Shown here piece by piece: positions 25,923 to 32,921 of a stretch of DNA of 35,723 nucleotides (positions are counted from its first letter, which is position 1; each line of letters starts with the position of its first letter). The stretch covers positions 1 to 35,723 of the forward strand of contig JALHIE010000009.1 of the NCBI GenBank assembly GCA_022840285.1, given 5' to 3'. The position numbers and the translations under genes were made by a program. Below the pieces are notes generated by a model, which made no database searches, was not told the origin of the DNA, and was given only the letters and a program-made list of their open reading frames with translations. Source of the DNA: Porphyromonadaceae bacterium (GTDB lineage: Bacteria > Bacteroidota > Bacteroidia > Bacteroidales > Dysgonomonadaceae).

Positions 25923-25956
25923 AAAAAACGCCGCTTTACAAAAGACGGCGTTTTTT
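25923..25956. terminator. Bidirectional terminator
   Basis: Stem arms 25923-25933 and 25946-25956 (A6CGCCG with CGGCGT6), 12-base loop and T tracts on both strands. It separates the convergent DUF4890 and lactonase genes. Confidence 0.85.
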
Positions 25957-25972
25957 TTGATGTATCGCCGCA

Positions 25973-27154
25973 CTACATCGCCGCAAACTTCAAACAAACC
26001 GGTTTGCTGACATAAATATCTTGTCCGGTATCGGTGAGAGAGCCGGTTTTATTGTTGATGATAAAAACTTGAATTTTATTGTCATCACGGCTAGCCACAA
26101 GCAAGAATTTTCCATTGGGAGTAATCACAAAATTCCGGGGATGTCGTCCCGTCGGCTGATAACCAGCCTTGGTAAGGGTTCCGTCGTCCGGGTCAATCGA
26201 AAATATGGCTATACCATCGGCTTGAAGCCGGTTGGAGGCATATAGAAATTTCCCATCTGGCGAAACGTGAATATCTGCACTTCCACGTGAACCTACCACT
26301 GAGTCCGTAGCAATAACTTGTTTTTCTTTTAAGTCTCCTTCATCGTAATCATACACGATTACATCCCCCGACAACTCACCCAGCAGATAAAAATATTTTC
26401 CGGTGGGATGAAAATCGAAATGACGCGGTCCTGAACCGGCGGGAGCAGGAAATTCTTTCAAGCTTTCCCGGGAAAGTACCGGCTGGCCTTCGAAAACCGA
26501 ACCTATAGCGCTGTAGCGATATATTTTATCTGTTCCCAAGTCGGCGGCGAACAGGAATCTCGTATCGGGAGAAAACCGGATGCTGTGCAGGTGGGAGCTC
26601 TTCTGCCGTGTCGTATCGGGTCCCGAGCCCTCAAAATTAATCACCGCTTCAGCAGAAGACAACGTTCCGTCATCTTTTACCTTAAATACTGAAATACTTC
26701 CACCCACATAATTTGCCGTAAGAACGCTTTTGCCTGCTTTATCCATCTCTATGAAGCACGGTCCCGGACTTTCGGTATAACTCGAATTTAAAAACTGAAG
26801 CACTCCTCTTTCCTTGTCGAACGCAAATGCGACAGAGGTGCTTTTCCCATCCCCATTTTCACTTACAGCGTATACGAATTTTTCGTCAGGGCTTACCACA
26901 AGATAGGATGGATTTACGGCTTCAGCCAGACTCAGGGAGTCAGATCTACCGGTTTCTGTATCAAACTTATAAACATAAATACCCTGGCTCCCTTCTTCTG
27001 AAGTATAAGTTCCTACAAGCAAAAACAGATCATTTGGTGTTGCCGAAGCAACGACTTTATTCATTGTATCCATATCTTCTTTTTTTGTTTTTCTGTTGGT
27101 ACACGTTACGAATAAGACAGCGCAGATGAGCGCGAAAATGACTCCTCTCTTCAT
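25973..27154 (-). CDS. Lactonase-family (Pgl-type) seven-bladed beta-propeller lipoprotein
   Basis: 393 residues. The signal peptide ends in a lipobox (ICAVLFVTC), so the protein is exported and lipid-anchored, unlike cytosolic E. coli 6-phosphogluconolactonase (331 residues). The rest is a beta-propeller of COG2706 type, with repeating blade signatures such as NPSYLVVSPDEKFVYAVSE, HSIRFSPDTRFLFAADLG, GPRHFDFHPTGKYFYLLGE, ADIHVSPDGKFLYASNR and RHPRNFVITPNGKFLLVAS. Cytosolic relatives hydrolyse 6-phosphogluconolactone; an exported one more likely acts on free sugar lactones or has another role. It is divergent from the DUF5606 gene. Confidence 0.82.
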   Translation of the reverse strand: MKRGVIFALICAVLFVTCTNRKTKKEDMDTMNKVVASATPNDLFLLVGTYTSEEGSQGIYVYKFDTETGRSDSLSLAEAVNPSYLVVSPDEKFVYAVSENGDGKSTSVAFAFDKERGVLQFLNSSYTESPGPCFIEMDKAGKSVLTANYVGGSISVFKVKDDGTLSSAEAVINFEGSGPDTTRQKSSHLHSIRFSPDTRFLFAADLGTDKIYRYSAIGSVFEGQPVLSRESLKEFPAPAGSGPRHFDFHPTGKYFYLLGELSGDVIVYDYDEGDLKEKQVIATDSVVGSRGSADIHVSPDGKFLYASNRLQADGIAIFSIDPDDGTLTKAGYQPTGRHPRNFVITPNGKFLLVASRDDNKIQVFIINNKTGSLTDTGQDIYVSKPVCLKFAAM

Positions 27155-27354
27155 TTGTATTGTATTTGTTTGTTAGCTTAAATCAGCCTAATGTTGTACT
27201 TCTTTACTGAATTTTCACACCTTTCACGATCACTGTCAAATCTTTAAACGGACATGCTTTGTTGGCAACCGTTTACGAACTGGACAGTCACATGCGAAAT
27301 TACATCTTTTTACGGATATAACCATCGTCGGGAAAAAACAATTGCCGTTTTGTG

Positions 27355-27385
27355 TTGTAAAATTGCCGGAGACTGTGTATTTTTG
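27355..27385 (+). promoter_or_regulatory. Promoter of the DUF5606-cdsA unit
   Basis: TTG (27355-27357), 20 bases, TATTTTTG (27378-27385). The transcript would start near 27392, about 22 bases before the ATG at 27415. Confidence 0.6.
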
Positions 27386-27414
27386 CAAACTATTTTGAAC
27401 TAAAAAATTTGAGT

Positions 27415-27858
27415 ATGCTAAAGAAGATATTGTCTGTTTCCGGAAAGCCGGGTTTATATAAACTTATCTCTACCAGTAAAAACCTTAATATCGTGGAATC
27501 GCTTCTCGACGGCAAAAGAGTTCCCGTTTATTTGACCGAAAAAGTGGTTGCCCTCAGCGATGTCTCTATCTACACAACCGGAGAAGATGTGCCGTTGCGC
27601 GAAGTTTTCCAGAAAATAAAAGAAAAGGAGAACGGAGAAAAAACGGCTCTTGGCTCAAAGTCATCCAACGGAGAAGTCTTCCGCTATTTTGGAGAGGTGT
27701 TGCCCAACTATGACACCGAAAAAGTATACGCTTCAGACATAAAGAAGATATTGAGCTGGTATAATATTCTTATCAACAGCAAAATCGATTTCGAACAAGT
27801 GGAGGAAGCCAATGCCGAAGGACCTGCCGGTAACGAACCGGAAAACAACGAAAAATAA
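27415..27858 (+). CDS. DUF5606-type protein
   Basis: 147 residues from the ATG at 27415; a TTG two codons upstream is possible but less likely. The N-terminal pattern LKKILSVSGKPGLYKLIS and then VYLTEKVVALSDVSIYTT match the DUF5606 family, small cytosolic proteins found in Bacteroidota with an SH3-like N-terminal half and a helical second half (about 85-125). The C-terminus is acidic and probably disordered (EEANAEGPAGNEPENNE). Function unknown. It is followed after 6 bases by cdsA, an arrangement suggesting a conserved operon. Confidence 0.75.
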   Translation: MLKKILSVSGKPGLYKLISTSKNLNIVESLLDGKRVPVYLTEKVVALSDVSIYTTGEDVPLREVFQKIKEKENGEKTALGSKSSNGEVFRYFGEVLPNYDTEKVYASDIKKILSWYNILINSKIDFEQVEEANAEGPAGNEPENNEK

Positions 27859-27864
27859 AATCAA

Positions 27865-28701
27865 TTGAACCCTAAAAACTTGTTCACTCGGATAGTAGCG
27901 GGAATTATTTATATTGCCGTTATTTTAGTGGGTATTCTGGGAGGTAAATACTCCTTTATCGCTGTTTTCGGGCTATTTTTAGTTATCGGGCTTTATGAAT
28001 TTTACCGGATGACTGAAAAAAACACCTCTCATGCGATCAGTAAAGCGTTCAATATTGCCTCCGGTTTCCTTATTTTTCTTTCGGCATATCTTTATTTGGA
28101 GAATATTTGCAAGATTGCGTTGCCCCTAAGCTCCATAACCTATTTGCTTATCCTGTTTGCTTCGGCGATTTTCATAAACCGGAAAGATATTCTCCACGCC
28201 ATTATCTATTCCTTTTTCGGACAAATTTACGTTACATTGCCACTTTCCATACTGATGCTATTGTCCTATCAATATCAAACGCTCTCCAACGAGTATTACT
28301 TTGCTTTTGTGCTGGCTATTTTCGTTATTATCTGGGTAAATGATACGGCGGCTTTCGTGGTAGGTTCCCTCTTGGGGAAACACAAGTTTATCGAAAGGAT
28401 TTCGCCCAAAAAAACCGTCGAGGGCTTCATCGGGGGAATTGTATTTTCTGTCTTGGCTGCTGTCGTTCTTTCCTCTTTCTTTACCGATTATTCACTGCTT
28501 TTCTGGATAGGATTCAGCATTGTTTCAGCACTTTTCGGCACCTTGGGGGATCTGTTCGAGTCACTCATTAAAAGAACTTACGAAGTAAAGGATTCCGGCA
28601 GCCTCATTCCCGGACACGGTGGTATTCTCGACCGAATCGACAGCCTGCTTATTGCCATACCGGCAGTTTATATTTATCTCGCTATTATGCTTGTTTCCTA
28701 A
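27865..28701 (+). CDS. cdsA: Phosphatidate cytidylyltransferase CdsA (TTG start)
   Basis: 278 residues, standard length, with about eight transmembrane segments. It makes CDP-diacylglycerol from CTP and phosphatidic acid at the inner membrane. The CdsA signature is complete at the C-terminus: LFESLIKRTYEVKDSG, then LIPGHGGILDRIDS (about 250-263). An earlier conserved element is VNDTAAFVVGSLLGKHKF. The start must be TTG at 27865, since the next in-frame ATG is about 48 residues in and would remove the first two membrane segments. It is co-transcribed with DUF5606 6 bases upstream. Confidence 0.92.
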   Translation: MNPKNLFTRIVAGIIYIAVILVGILGGKYSFIAVFGLFLVIGLYEFYRMTEKNTSHAISKAFNIASGFLIFLSAYLYLENICKIALPLSSITYLLILFASAIFINRKDILHAIIYSFFGQIYVTLPLSILMLLSYQYQTLSNEYYFAFVLAIFVIIWVNDTAAFVVGSLLGKHKFIERISPKKTVEGFIGGIVFSVLAAVVLSSFFTDYSLLFWIGFSIVSALFGTLGDLFESLIKRTYEVKDSGSLIPGHGGILDRIDSLLIAIPAVYIYLAIMLVS

Positions 28702-28797
28702 CTTCGTTTTTCTTTAAAAATATAGGTTGTCTCCATTGAACTTTTGTAGCCTCTTGCTGTTTCAACTATAATTGTCATACACCTAAGACGTAATAAG

Positions 28798-29016
28798 ATG
28801 AACAAGAAAGCAATTGGAACAAACGCCGGCATCATCTGGAATTTATTGAACAGCAGTGAGAAATGGGACGTTTCTCAATTGATGGAAAAATCAGGCTTGA
28901 CGGAAATAGAAGTGTACACGGCTATCGGTTGGTTGGCTCGAGAAAACAAGATAGAAATTGAGGAAAGACCAAACAACAAGCACTATTACTACCTCATTGT
29001 AGACTATTATTTCTAG
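28798..29016 (+). CDS. Small winged-helix protein (DUF2582 type)
   Basis: 72 residues. The whole protein is one winged helix-turn-helix: NAGIIWNLLNSSEKWDVSQL, the second helix MEKSGLTEIEVYTAIGWLAR, and the wing IEIEERPNNKHYYYL. It fits the DUF2582 family of small Bacteroidota and archaeal DNA-binding-like proteins with no effector domain. Targets are unknown. It stands alone, 96 bases after cdsA and convergent with galE, and is followed by an 11-base inverted repeat. Confidence 0.75.
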   Translation: MNKKAIGTNAGIIWNLLNSSEKWDVSQLMEKSGLTEIEVYTAIGWLARENKIEIEERPNNKHYYYLIVDYYF

Positions 29017-29086
29017 TAAAGCCTAAAGAAGAATCAATTTCGGTACGCCGCTATCGAAAGATAAAATTACCGAAGAGACTGCACCA

Positions 29087-29121
29087 CTGCTTATTTTACC
29101 TTTTGCAGGCAAAATAAGCAG
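29087..29121. repeat. 11-base perfect inverted repeat without T tract
   Basis: Arms 29087-29097 and 29111-29121 (CTGCTTATTTT and its complement) with a 13-base loop. The loop and inner arm can also form a competing small hairpin (29101-29106 with 29109-29114). It lies between the convergent DUF2582 and galE genes. Neither strand shows a T run after the stem, so it is not a canonical terminator. Confidence 0.6.
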
Positions 29122-29134
29122 GATTTCAAATTAT

Positions 29135-30178
29135 TTATACGCGGGAATGAGGAGATTCCGAAGCTATACGCTGCTGCCATCTCCACGCCGATGCCACGGT
29201 ATTTTCGATAGTCTCCTTTGCTGTCCAGCCAAGAACGTTGTTTGCTTTATCGGGATTAGCCCATATTTGTTCGATATCGCCTTCTCTTCGGCCTACAATC
29301 TTGTAATTCAGCTTCTTGCCTGAAACCTTTTCAAAAACATCTATCAGTTCCAGCACCGATACTCCCTTTCCCGTACCGAGATTGAAAATTTCCACTTTTT
29401 CGTCCACTTTATCCGTGAGCATTCGCTCAATGGCTGTCACGTGCGCTTTGGCCAGATCAACCACATTAATAAAATCGCGGATGCATGAGCCGTCGGGAGT
29501 ATTGTAATCGTTGCCGAAAACACTTAATTGTTCACGGATTCCCATGCCGGTTTGCGTAATGTACGGCACCAGGTTTTGCGGGACACCTATAGGCAGTTCG
29601 CCGATTTCAGCTGATGGATGTGCACCAATCGGGTTAAAATAGCGCAAAATAATACTTTTTACGGGAGCACCGGAATAAATAAAATCCCGGATTATCTCTT
29701 CGTTTATCTGTTTGGTGTTTCCGTAAGGCGATTCCGCGGGCTTTATGGGCGCACTTTCGTCGATGGGATTGTTATCGGGTTCACCGTAGACCGTGCAAGA
29801 CGATGAAAAAACGATGCCTTTCACATGAAACTGCGGCATCAGTTCCAGCAGGTTGAGCAACGATACCAGGTTGTTGCGGTAATACAATAGCGGCTTTTGA
29901 ACCGACTCACCTACCGCTTTGCTGGCTGCAAAATGAACAACACCATCAATTCCCGGATATTTTTCGAACAACGATCTCATCGCTGGAAAATCGACACAGT
30001 CGAGTTCTTCGAAAACAGGCCGTATTCCCGTAATTTTGACAATCCCCTCGATTACCTCCGCATTTGAATTGGATAAATTATCTATAATGACCACTTCATA
30101 GCCGGCTTGTTGCAGCTCAACTACCGTGTGCGAACCTATGTATCCGGTCCCGCCTGTAACAAGAATTTTTTTTGACAT
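29135..30178 (-). CDS. galE: UDP-glucose 4-epimerase GalE
   Basis: 347 residues from ATG 30178; a TTG five codons upstream is unlikely. The Rossmann NAD motif is VTGGTGYIGSHTVVEL. The catalytic triad is visible: serine in VFSSSCTVYGEP (about 125) and Y-x-x-x-K in SPYGNTKQINEE (about 149/153). The sugar-binding region follows (ILRYFNPIGAHPSAEIGE, then LSVFGNDYNTPDGSCIRDFI), which is diagnostic for GalE. It interconverts UDP-glucose and UDP-galactose in the cytosol, feeding galactose use and polysaccharide synthesis. Confidence 0.94.
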   Translation of the reverse strand: MSKKILVTGGTGYIGSHTVVELQQAGYEVVIIDNLSNSNAEVIEGIVKITGIRPVFEELDCVDFPAMRSLFEKYPGIDGVVHFAASKAVGESVQKPLLYYRNNLVSLLNLLELMPQFHVKGIVFSSSCTVYGEPDNNPIDESAPIKPAESPYGNTKQINEEIIRDFIYSGAPVKSIILRYFNPIGAHPSAEIGELPIGVPQNLVPYITQTGMGIREQLSVFGNDYNTPDGSCIRDFINVVDLAKAHVTAIERMLTDKVDEKVEIFNLGTGKGVSVLELIDVFEKVSGKKLNYKIVGRREGDIEQIWANPDKANNVLGWTAKETIENTVASAWRWQQRIASESPHSRV

Positions 30179-30370
30179 AAAGAATACTTTCAACTTTTTT
30201 ACTATAGGCTACAAAGTTAATAAAATAACAGGTAATTTTCAGTATTTTTGTAATTTTCGCAAGAGAACAAAGTTCGGGCAATACCCTGGTCCAAGTTGCC
30301 TCAAGAAAGAATGGCAATAGGCATTCAATCAATATTTCCGTTAACATATGTTTTTATCAAAGTTTTTTCC

Positions 30371-30378
30371 TATTTTTG
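30371..30378 (+). promoter_or_regulatory. -7 element of the FemAB-like gene
   Basis: TATTTTTG matches TAnnTTTG and ends 15 bases before the ATG at 30394. The in-frame TTG at 30376 is inside this box, so it cannot be the start if the promoter is real. The -33 position reads TATG, a poor match. Confidence 0.55.
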
Positions 30379-30393
30379 TGTAGTTCACAGATA

Positions 30394-31377
30394 ATGGATT
30401 ATCAGGTTAAAACATATTACAACAAGGAGGATCTTCCTCTTTTGAGCGATGTGAAGTTCTTTCACTACGTCTCTTCGTTTGACTGGAACAAAAATATTTC
30501 TTTTTACAGGCCTCTGATGCTGATTGTCTTTTACGATCATAAACCTGTAGCTTCAATGTTTGCCCTTATCATGCGCATCAATCGGCTGGTGTATGGTTCG
30601 GCGTTCAAAAGGTGTTATATTTCCCAGCAGCCCAGCTTTTACGTTGAAAACGTCAACAAGATAGAAATTTTCGATTTACTTATTTCTTCCCTGGTAAAAG
30701 AAGTTGAGAACAAGGTTTTTTTTATCGAATACCGGAACTTGAACGATGCTGTTTTCGGGTATAAAGGATTCCGTGAAAATGGATTCTACTCTGCAAAGTG
30801 GATTAACGTGCGAAACTCGTTACAACGAAAAAGAAAGATATGGGACCAATTGTCTTCTACCCGGAAAAATCAGGTCAACAAAGCCCGGCGGAAAGGTGTC
30901 GTTGTTGAAGAACTCACTTCTCACGATAAATTACGGGAAATTTATAAACTGATTGACAAGTCCAGGAATTGGAAAATGTCGAACAAATTTCCACCTTACC
31001 AATACTTCGAGAATTTTTTCAACTGTTATGTTCCCCAGGGAAAAGGAAAGATGCTAATCAGCCGTTACAACGAAAAGATCATTGGCGGAATTATCCTCGG
31101 ATTTGAGCAAAAAACGGTTTATGTACTTTATTTTTGGGGAAAGGAGAAAAGGTACAAAACATATTATCCTACTGTTCTCACTATCTATTCAGCAATGGAA
31201 ATAGCTGAAAAAGAGGGATATGAATTTTTCGATTTTATGGATTCGGGTTACCTGAATATCAATGCTGGAAAGCCTCGTTTCTTACTTCAATTTGGGGGAA
31301 AACCCAAATCGACAAGGCGTTGGTACCGCTTCAACTGGCGTTTGCTCAATTTTTTTGCAAAAAAATTATACGATTAA
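30394..31377 (+). CDS. FemAB/GNAT-like acyltransferase-fold protein
   Basis: 327 residues from ATG 30394. The layout is that of FemAB-like or Acetyltransf_6 proteins with two GNAT-type halves: an N-terminal half with YRPLMLIVFYDHKPVASMFAL, a central motif WDQLSSTRKNQVNKARRKGV (typical 'R.xNxxRKAxKxGV' of the family), and a C-terminal half with LISRYNEKIIGGIILGFE, then YEFFDFMDSG. Related proteins attach amino acids or acyl groups to cell-envelope precursors using aminoacyl-tRNA or acyl-CoA donors. Cytosolic, no signal peptide. It is a single gene with its own -7 element. The substrate cannot be told. Confidence 0.72.
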   Translation: MDYQVKTYYNKEDLPLLSDVKFFHYVSSFDWNKNISFYRPLMLIVFYDHKPVASMFALIMRINRLVYGSAFKRCYISQQPSFYVENVNKIEIFDLLISSLVKEVENKVFFIEYRNLNDAVFGYKGFRENGFYSAKWINVRNSLQRKRKIWDQLSSTRKNQVNKARRKGVVVEELTSHDKLREIYKLIDKSRNWKMSNKFPPYQYFENFFNCYVPQGKGKMLISRYNEKIIGGIILGFEQKTVYVLYFWGKEKRYKTYYPTVLTIYSAMEIAEKEGYEFFDFMDSGYLNINAGKPRFLLQFGGKPKSTRRWYRFNWRLLNFFAKKLYD

Positions 31378-31501
31378 CTGGGAAAAAGAATTTATCCGAA
31401 ACCTATAATGCAAAATTGTGTAAACAATTTCGCATGCACTCGATTGCATTAACCCCTTTAGATTAAATAAAGTTAAGGGTAGTCACTTTTTCACCCTTAC
31501 A

Positions 31502-31533
31502 TTTGGCTGTAATTAAAAAGCACGCTATATTTG
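31502..31533 (+). promoter_or_regulatory. Strong consensus promoter for a small RNA
   Basis: TTTG (31502-31505), exactly 20 bases, TATATTTG (31526-31533), a perfect Bacteroidota promoter. No gene of normal size follows; a terminator lies about 45 bases downstream. A 7-base hairpin (TAAGGGT with ACCCTTA) sits immediately upstream. Confidence 0.75.
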
Positions 31534-31538
31534 CATCG

Positions 31539-31608
31539 TGTTTTTCATGGTATTAGATTTAAGGTTAACAATGGAGATTGGTTGTCGTGAGACAACCATT
31601 TTCTTTTT
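31539..31608 (+). ncRNA. Candidate small RNA of about 70 nucleotides
   Basis: It is defined by a perfect promoter (31502-31533) and an intrinsic terminator (31579-31608), giving a transcript of about 70 bases with no room for a normal gene. The 5' part is AU-rich and probably single-stranded; the 3' part is the terminator hairpin. A possible 34-codon ORF (ATG 31547) runs through the terminator and has no clear ribosome site, so a noncoding product is favoured. The alternative is a leader RNA that attenuates something downstream, but the next rightward gene begins about 1 kb away, behind a leftward gene. I did not match it to a known Rfam family. Confidence 0.55.
31579..31608 (+). terminator. 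Intrinsic terminator of the candidate small RNA
   Basis: Perfect 8-base stem (31579-31586 with 31591-31598), GTGA tetraloop, followed by a T-rich tract TTTTCTTTTT. It is oriented rightward. The leftward plsC gene ends at 31635, so this hairpin could also lie in its 3' tail, but without a T tract on that strand. Confidence 0.8.
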
Positions 31609-31634
31609 ATACAGGTCCGATAAACAGAACTCTT

Positions 31635-32384
31635 TTAGTCTTGCTCTTTAAATTTCTCCCACAAAGAAGAATGAATGATTTCCCTTGACTCGTCTATCAA
31701 TACAGGGATGTCGTATTCGTTCAGGTTTTCTGTAGGAATAGGCTTGTGAATTATCAATTCCAGCCTACTGGGTTTTAAACACAACGAGCCCCTTTTCATC
31801 ACATCGAAAGGGCCGTTAAGTGTTAATGGAACGACGGGTAATTTAAGGTCATAAGCGATCTGATAAGCTCCACGTTTAAAGCGGCCCAATTTTCCGGTAT
31901 GTGATCGGGCTCCTTCAGGAAAGAGCATGATGGAGACACTGTCCGTTATTTTTTTTTTGGCTTCGTTGATCGTATTGACACGCGCTGCAGGACTGGAATT
32001 ATCCACAAAAACATGGCCGGCCATCTCCGACGCAAAACCAACCAGTGGAATATTGCGCAAACTGGCCTTTTGCACCCATTTAATGTTCTGGTTCAAAAAA
32101 CCGTAAACTAAAAAAATGTCGAAAGCACCCTGATGGTTGGCTACAAAAACATACGACTGTCGAGGATCAAGATTTTCGTGTCCACTGCTTTTTACCCGAC
32201 ACAAAGCCAACCAGCAAGTTAGTCTCGACCACCATCTCGGCGGCACATACCCCCAATACCGGCTCCCGAAAACCGGGGCAAAGGCCATTACCGTCAATGC
32301 TGTCAAAATGGTAAATGTTACGAAGATGGGCGTAAAAACAAGCCACTGATACAAAAACAAGAGAATTCTTTTTACCAAATTCAT
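31635..32384 (-). CDS. plsC: 1-acyl-glycerol-3-phosphate acyltransferase PlsC
   Basis: 249 residues from the ATG at 32384. An in-frame ATG at 32420 lies upstream of the -7 element (32415-32408), so it would not be on the transcript. The N-terminal hydrophobic segment (LFLYQWLVFTPIFVTFTILTA is inside it) anchors the protein. Acyltransferase motifs appear in order: NHQGAFDIF (the H-x4-D catalytic motif), GHVFVDNSSPAARV, FPEGARSHTG, and VVPLTLNGPF. It acylates lysophosphatidic acid to phosphatidic acid, the substrate of CdsA encoded 3 kb away. Confidence 0.9.
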   Translation of the reverse strand: MNLVKRILLFLYQWLVFTPIFVTFTILTALTVMAFAPVFGSRYWGYVPPRWWSRLTCWLALCRVKSSGHENLDPRQSYVFVANHQGAFDIFLVYGFLNQNIKWVQKASLRNIPLVGFASEMAGHVFVDNSSPAARVNTINEAKKKITDSVSIMLFPEGARSHTGKLGRFKRGAYQIAYDLKLPVVPLTLNGPFDVMKRGSLCLKPSRLELIIHKPIPTENLNEYDIPVLIDESREIIHSSLWEKFKEQD

Positions 32385-32407
32385 ATCACAAGAAAAAAAC
32401 GCTTTAG

Positions 32408-32415
32408 CAAAAATA
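32408..32415 (-). promoter_or_regulatory. -7 element for plsC
   Basis: The minus strand reads TATTTTTG (32415-32408), which puts the transcript start near 32400, 16 bases before the ATG at 32384. No good -33 box is at the right distance. Confidence 0.5.
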
Positions 32416-32577
32416 ATCATTTTTTTGCAATTTACTGATTATAAAACAAGGTTGATTATCGGCTTCTGGAAAGTTTTTGGCATCCTATTTGAATTTTTAG
32501 CCTAAATAATTTTATTATTTGTGGAATTTTGTGTTTATTTGCGCTACGAAATCAAAAACATAATATAATAAACACAC

Positions 32578-32862
32578 ATGAAAGAATTAGCAAGGTATTC
32601 AGGCGTGATAGTAATGATTATTGGCGTGCTGACTTTGGCAGTTCCCTTTTTTAGCGGAACAACCAACAACACAAACCTTTTAATTGGTTTACTATTGGTA
32701 ATTGAGGGTTTTTTGGGGCATCTCTATGTGAACAACATGAAAAAAGGAACGATTGTAGGAAACATCGTCTGGGCAATTATCCTCCTGATTATTCCCTATT
32801 TCCTTTTCGCAGCAATGAAAAATCTGGCATACAGCAAAGATGAGTTTGCGCTGTACAATTAA
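32578..32862 (+). CDS. Small three-helix membrane protein of unknown function
   Basis: 94 residues with three hydrophobic segments: about 8-26 (SGVIVMIIGVLTLAVPFF), 34-51 (LLIGLLLVIEGFLGHLYV) and 58-78 (VGNIVWAIILLIIPYFLF), and a short charged tail. I recognise no family motif. It has no close co-directional neighbour and is convergent with the KAS III-like gene, sharing a bidirectional terminator 14 bases after its stop. The codon use looks ordinary for the window. Confidence 0.65.
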   Translation: MKELARYSGVIVMIIGVLTLAVPFFSGTTNNTNLLIGLLLVIEGFLGHLYVNNMKKGTIVGNIVWAIILLIIPYFLFAAMKNLAYSKDEFALYN

Positions 32863-32875
32863 TTACAATAACCGT

Positions 32876-32921
32876 GTAACACAAAAAAAGAGGATTGAAA
32901 AATCCTCTTTTTTTGTGTTAC
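32876..32921. terminator. Bidirectional terminator with 21-base perfect stem
   Basis: Arms 32876-32896 and 32901-32921 are perfectly complementary over 21 bases around a GAAA tetraloop, with T7 and A7 tracts inside the arms. It serves the small membrane protein gene (rightward) and the KAS III-like gene (leftward). The right arm includes the stop codon of the leftward gene at 32918-32920. Confidence 0.9.

Noticed and set aside
31547..31651. 34-codon ORF starting in the candidate small RNA
   Set aside because: It runs through the intrinsic terminator and into the plsC end, and has no clear ribosome site; noncoding RNA is the simpler reading, though a peptide is not excluded.
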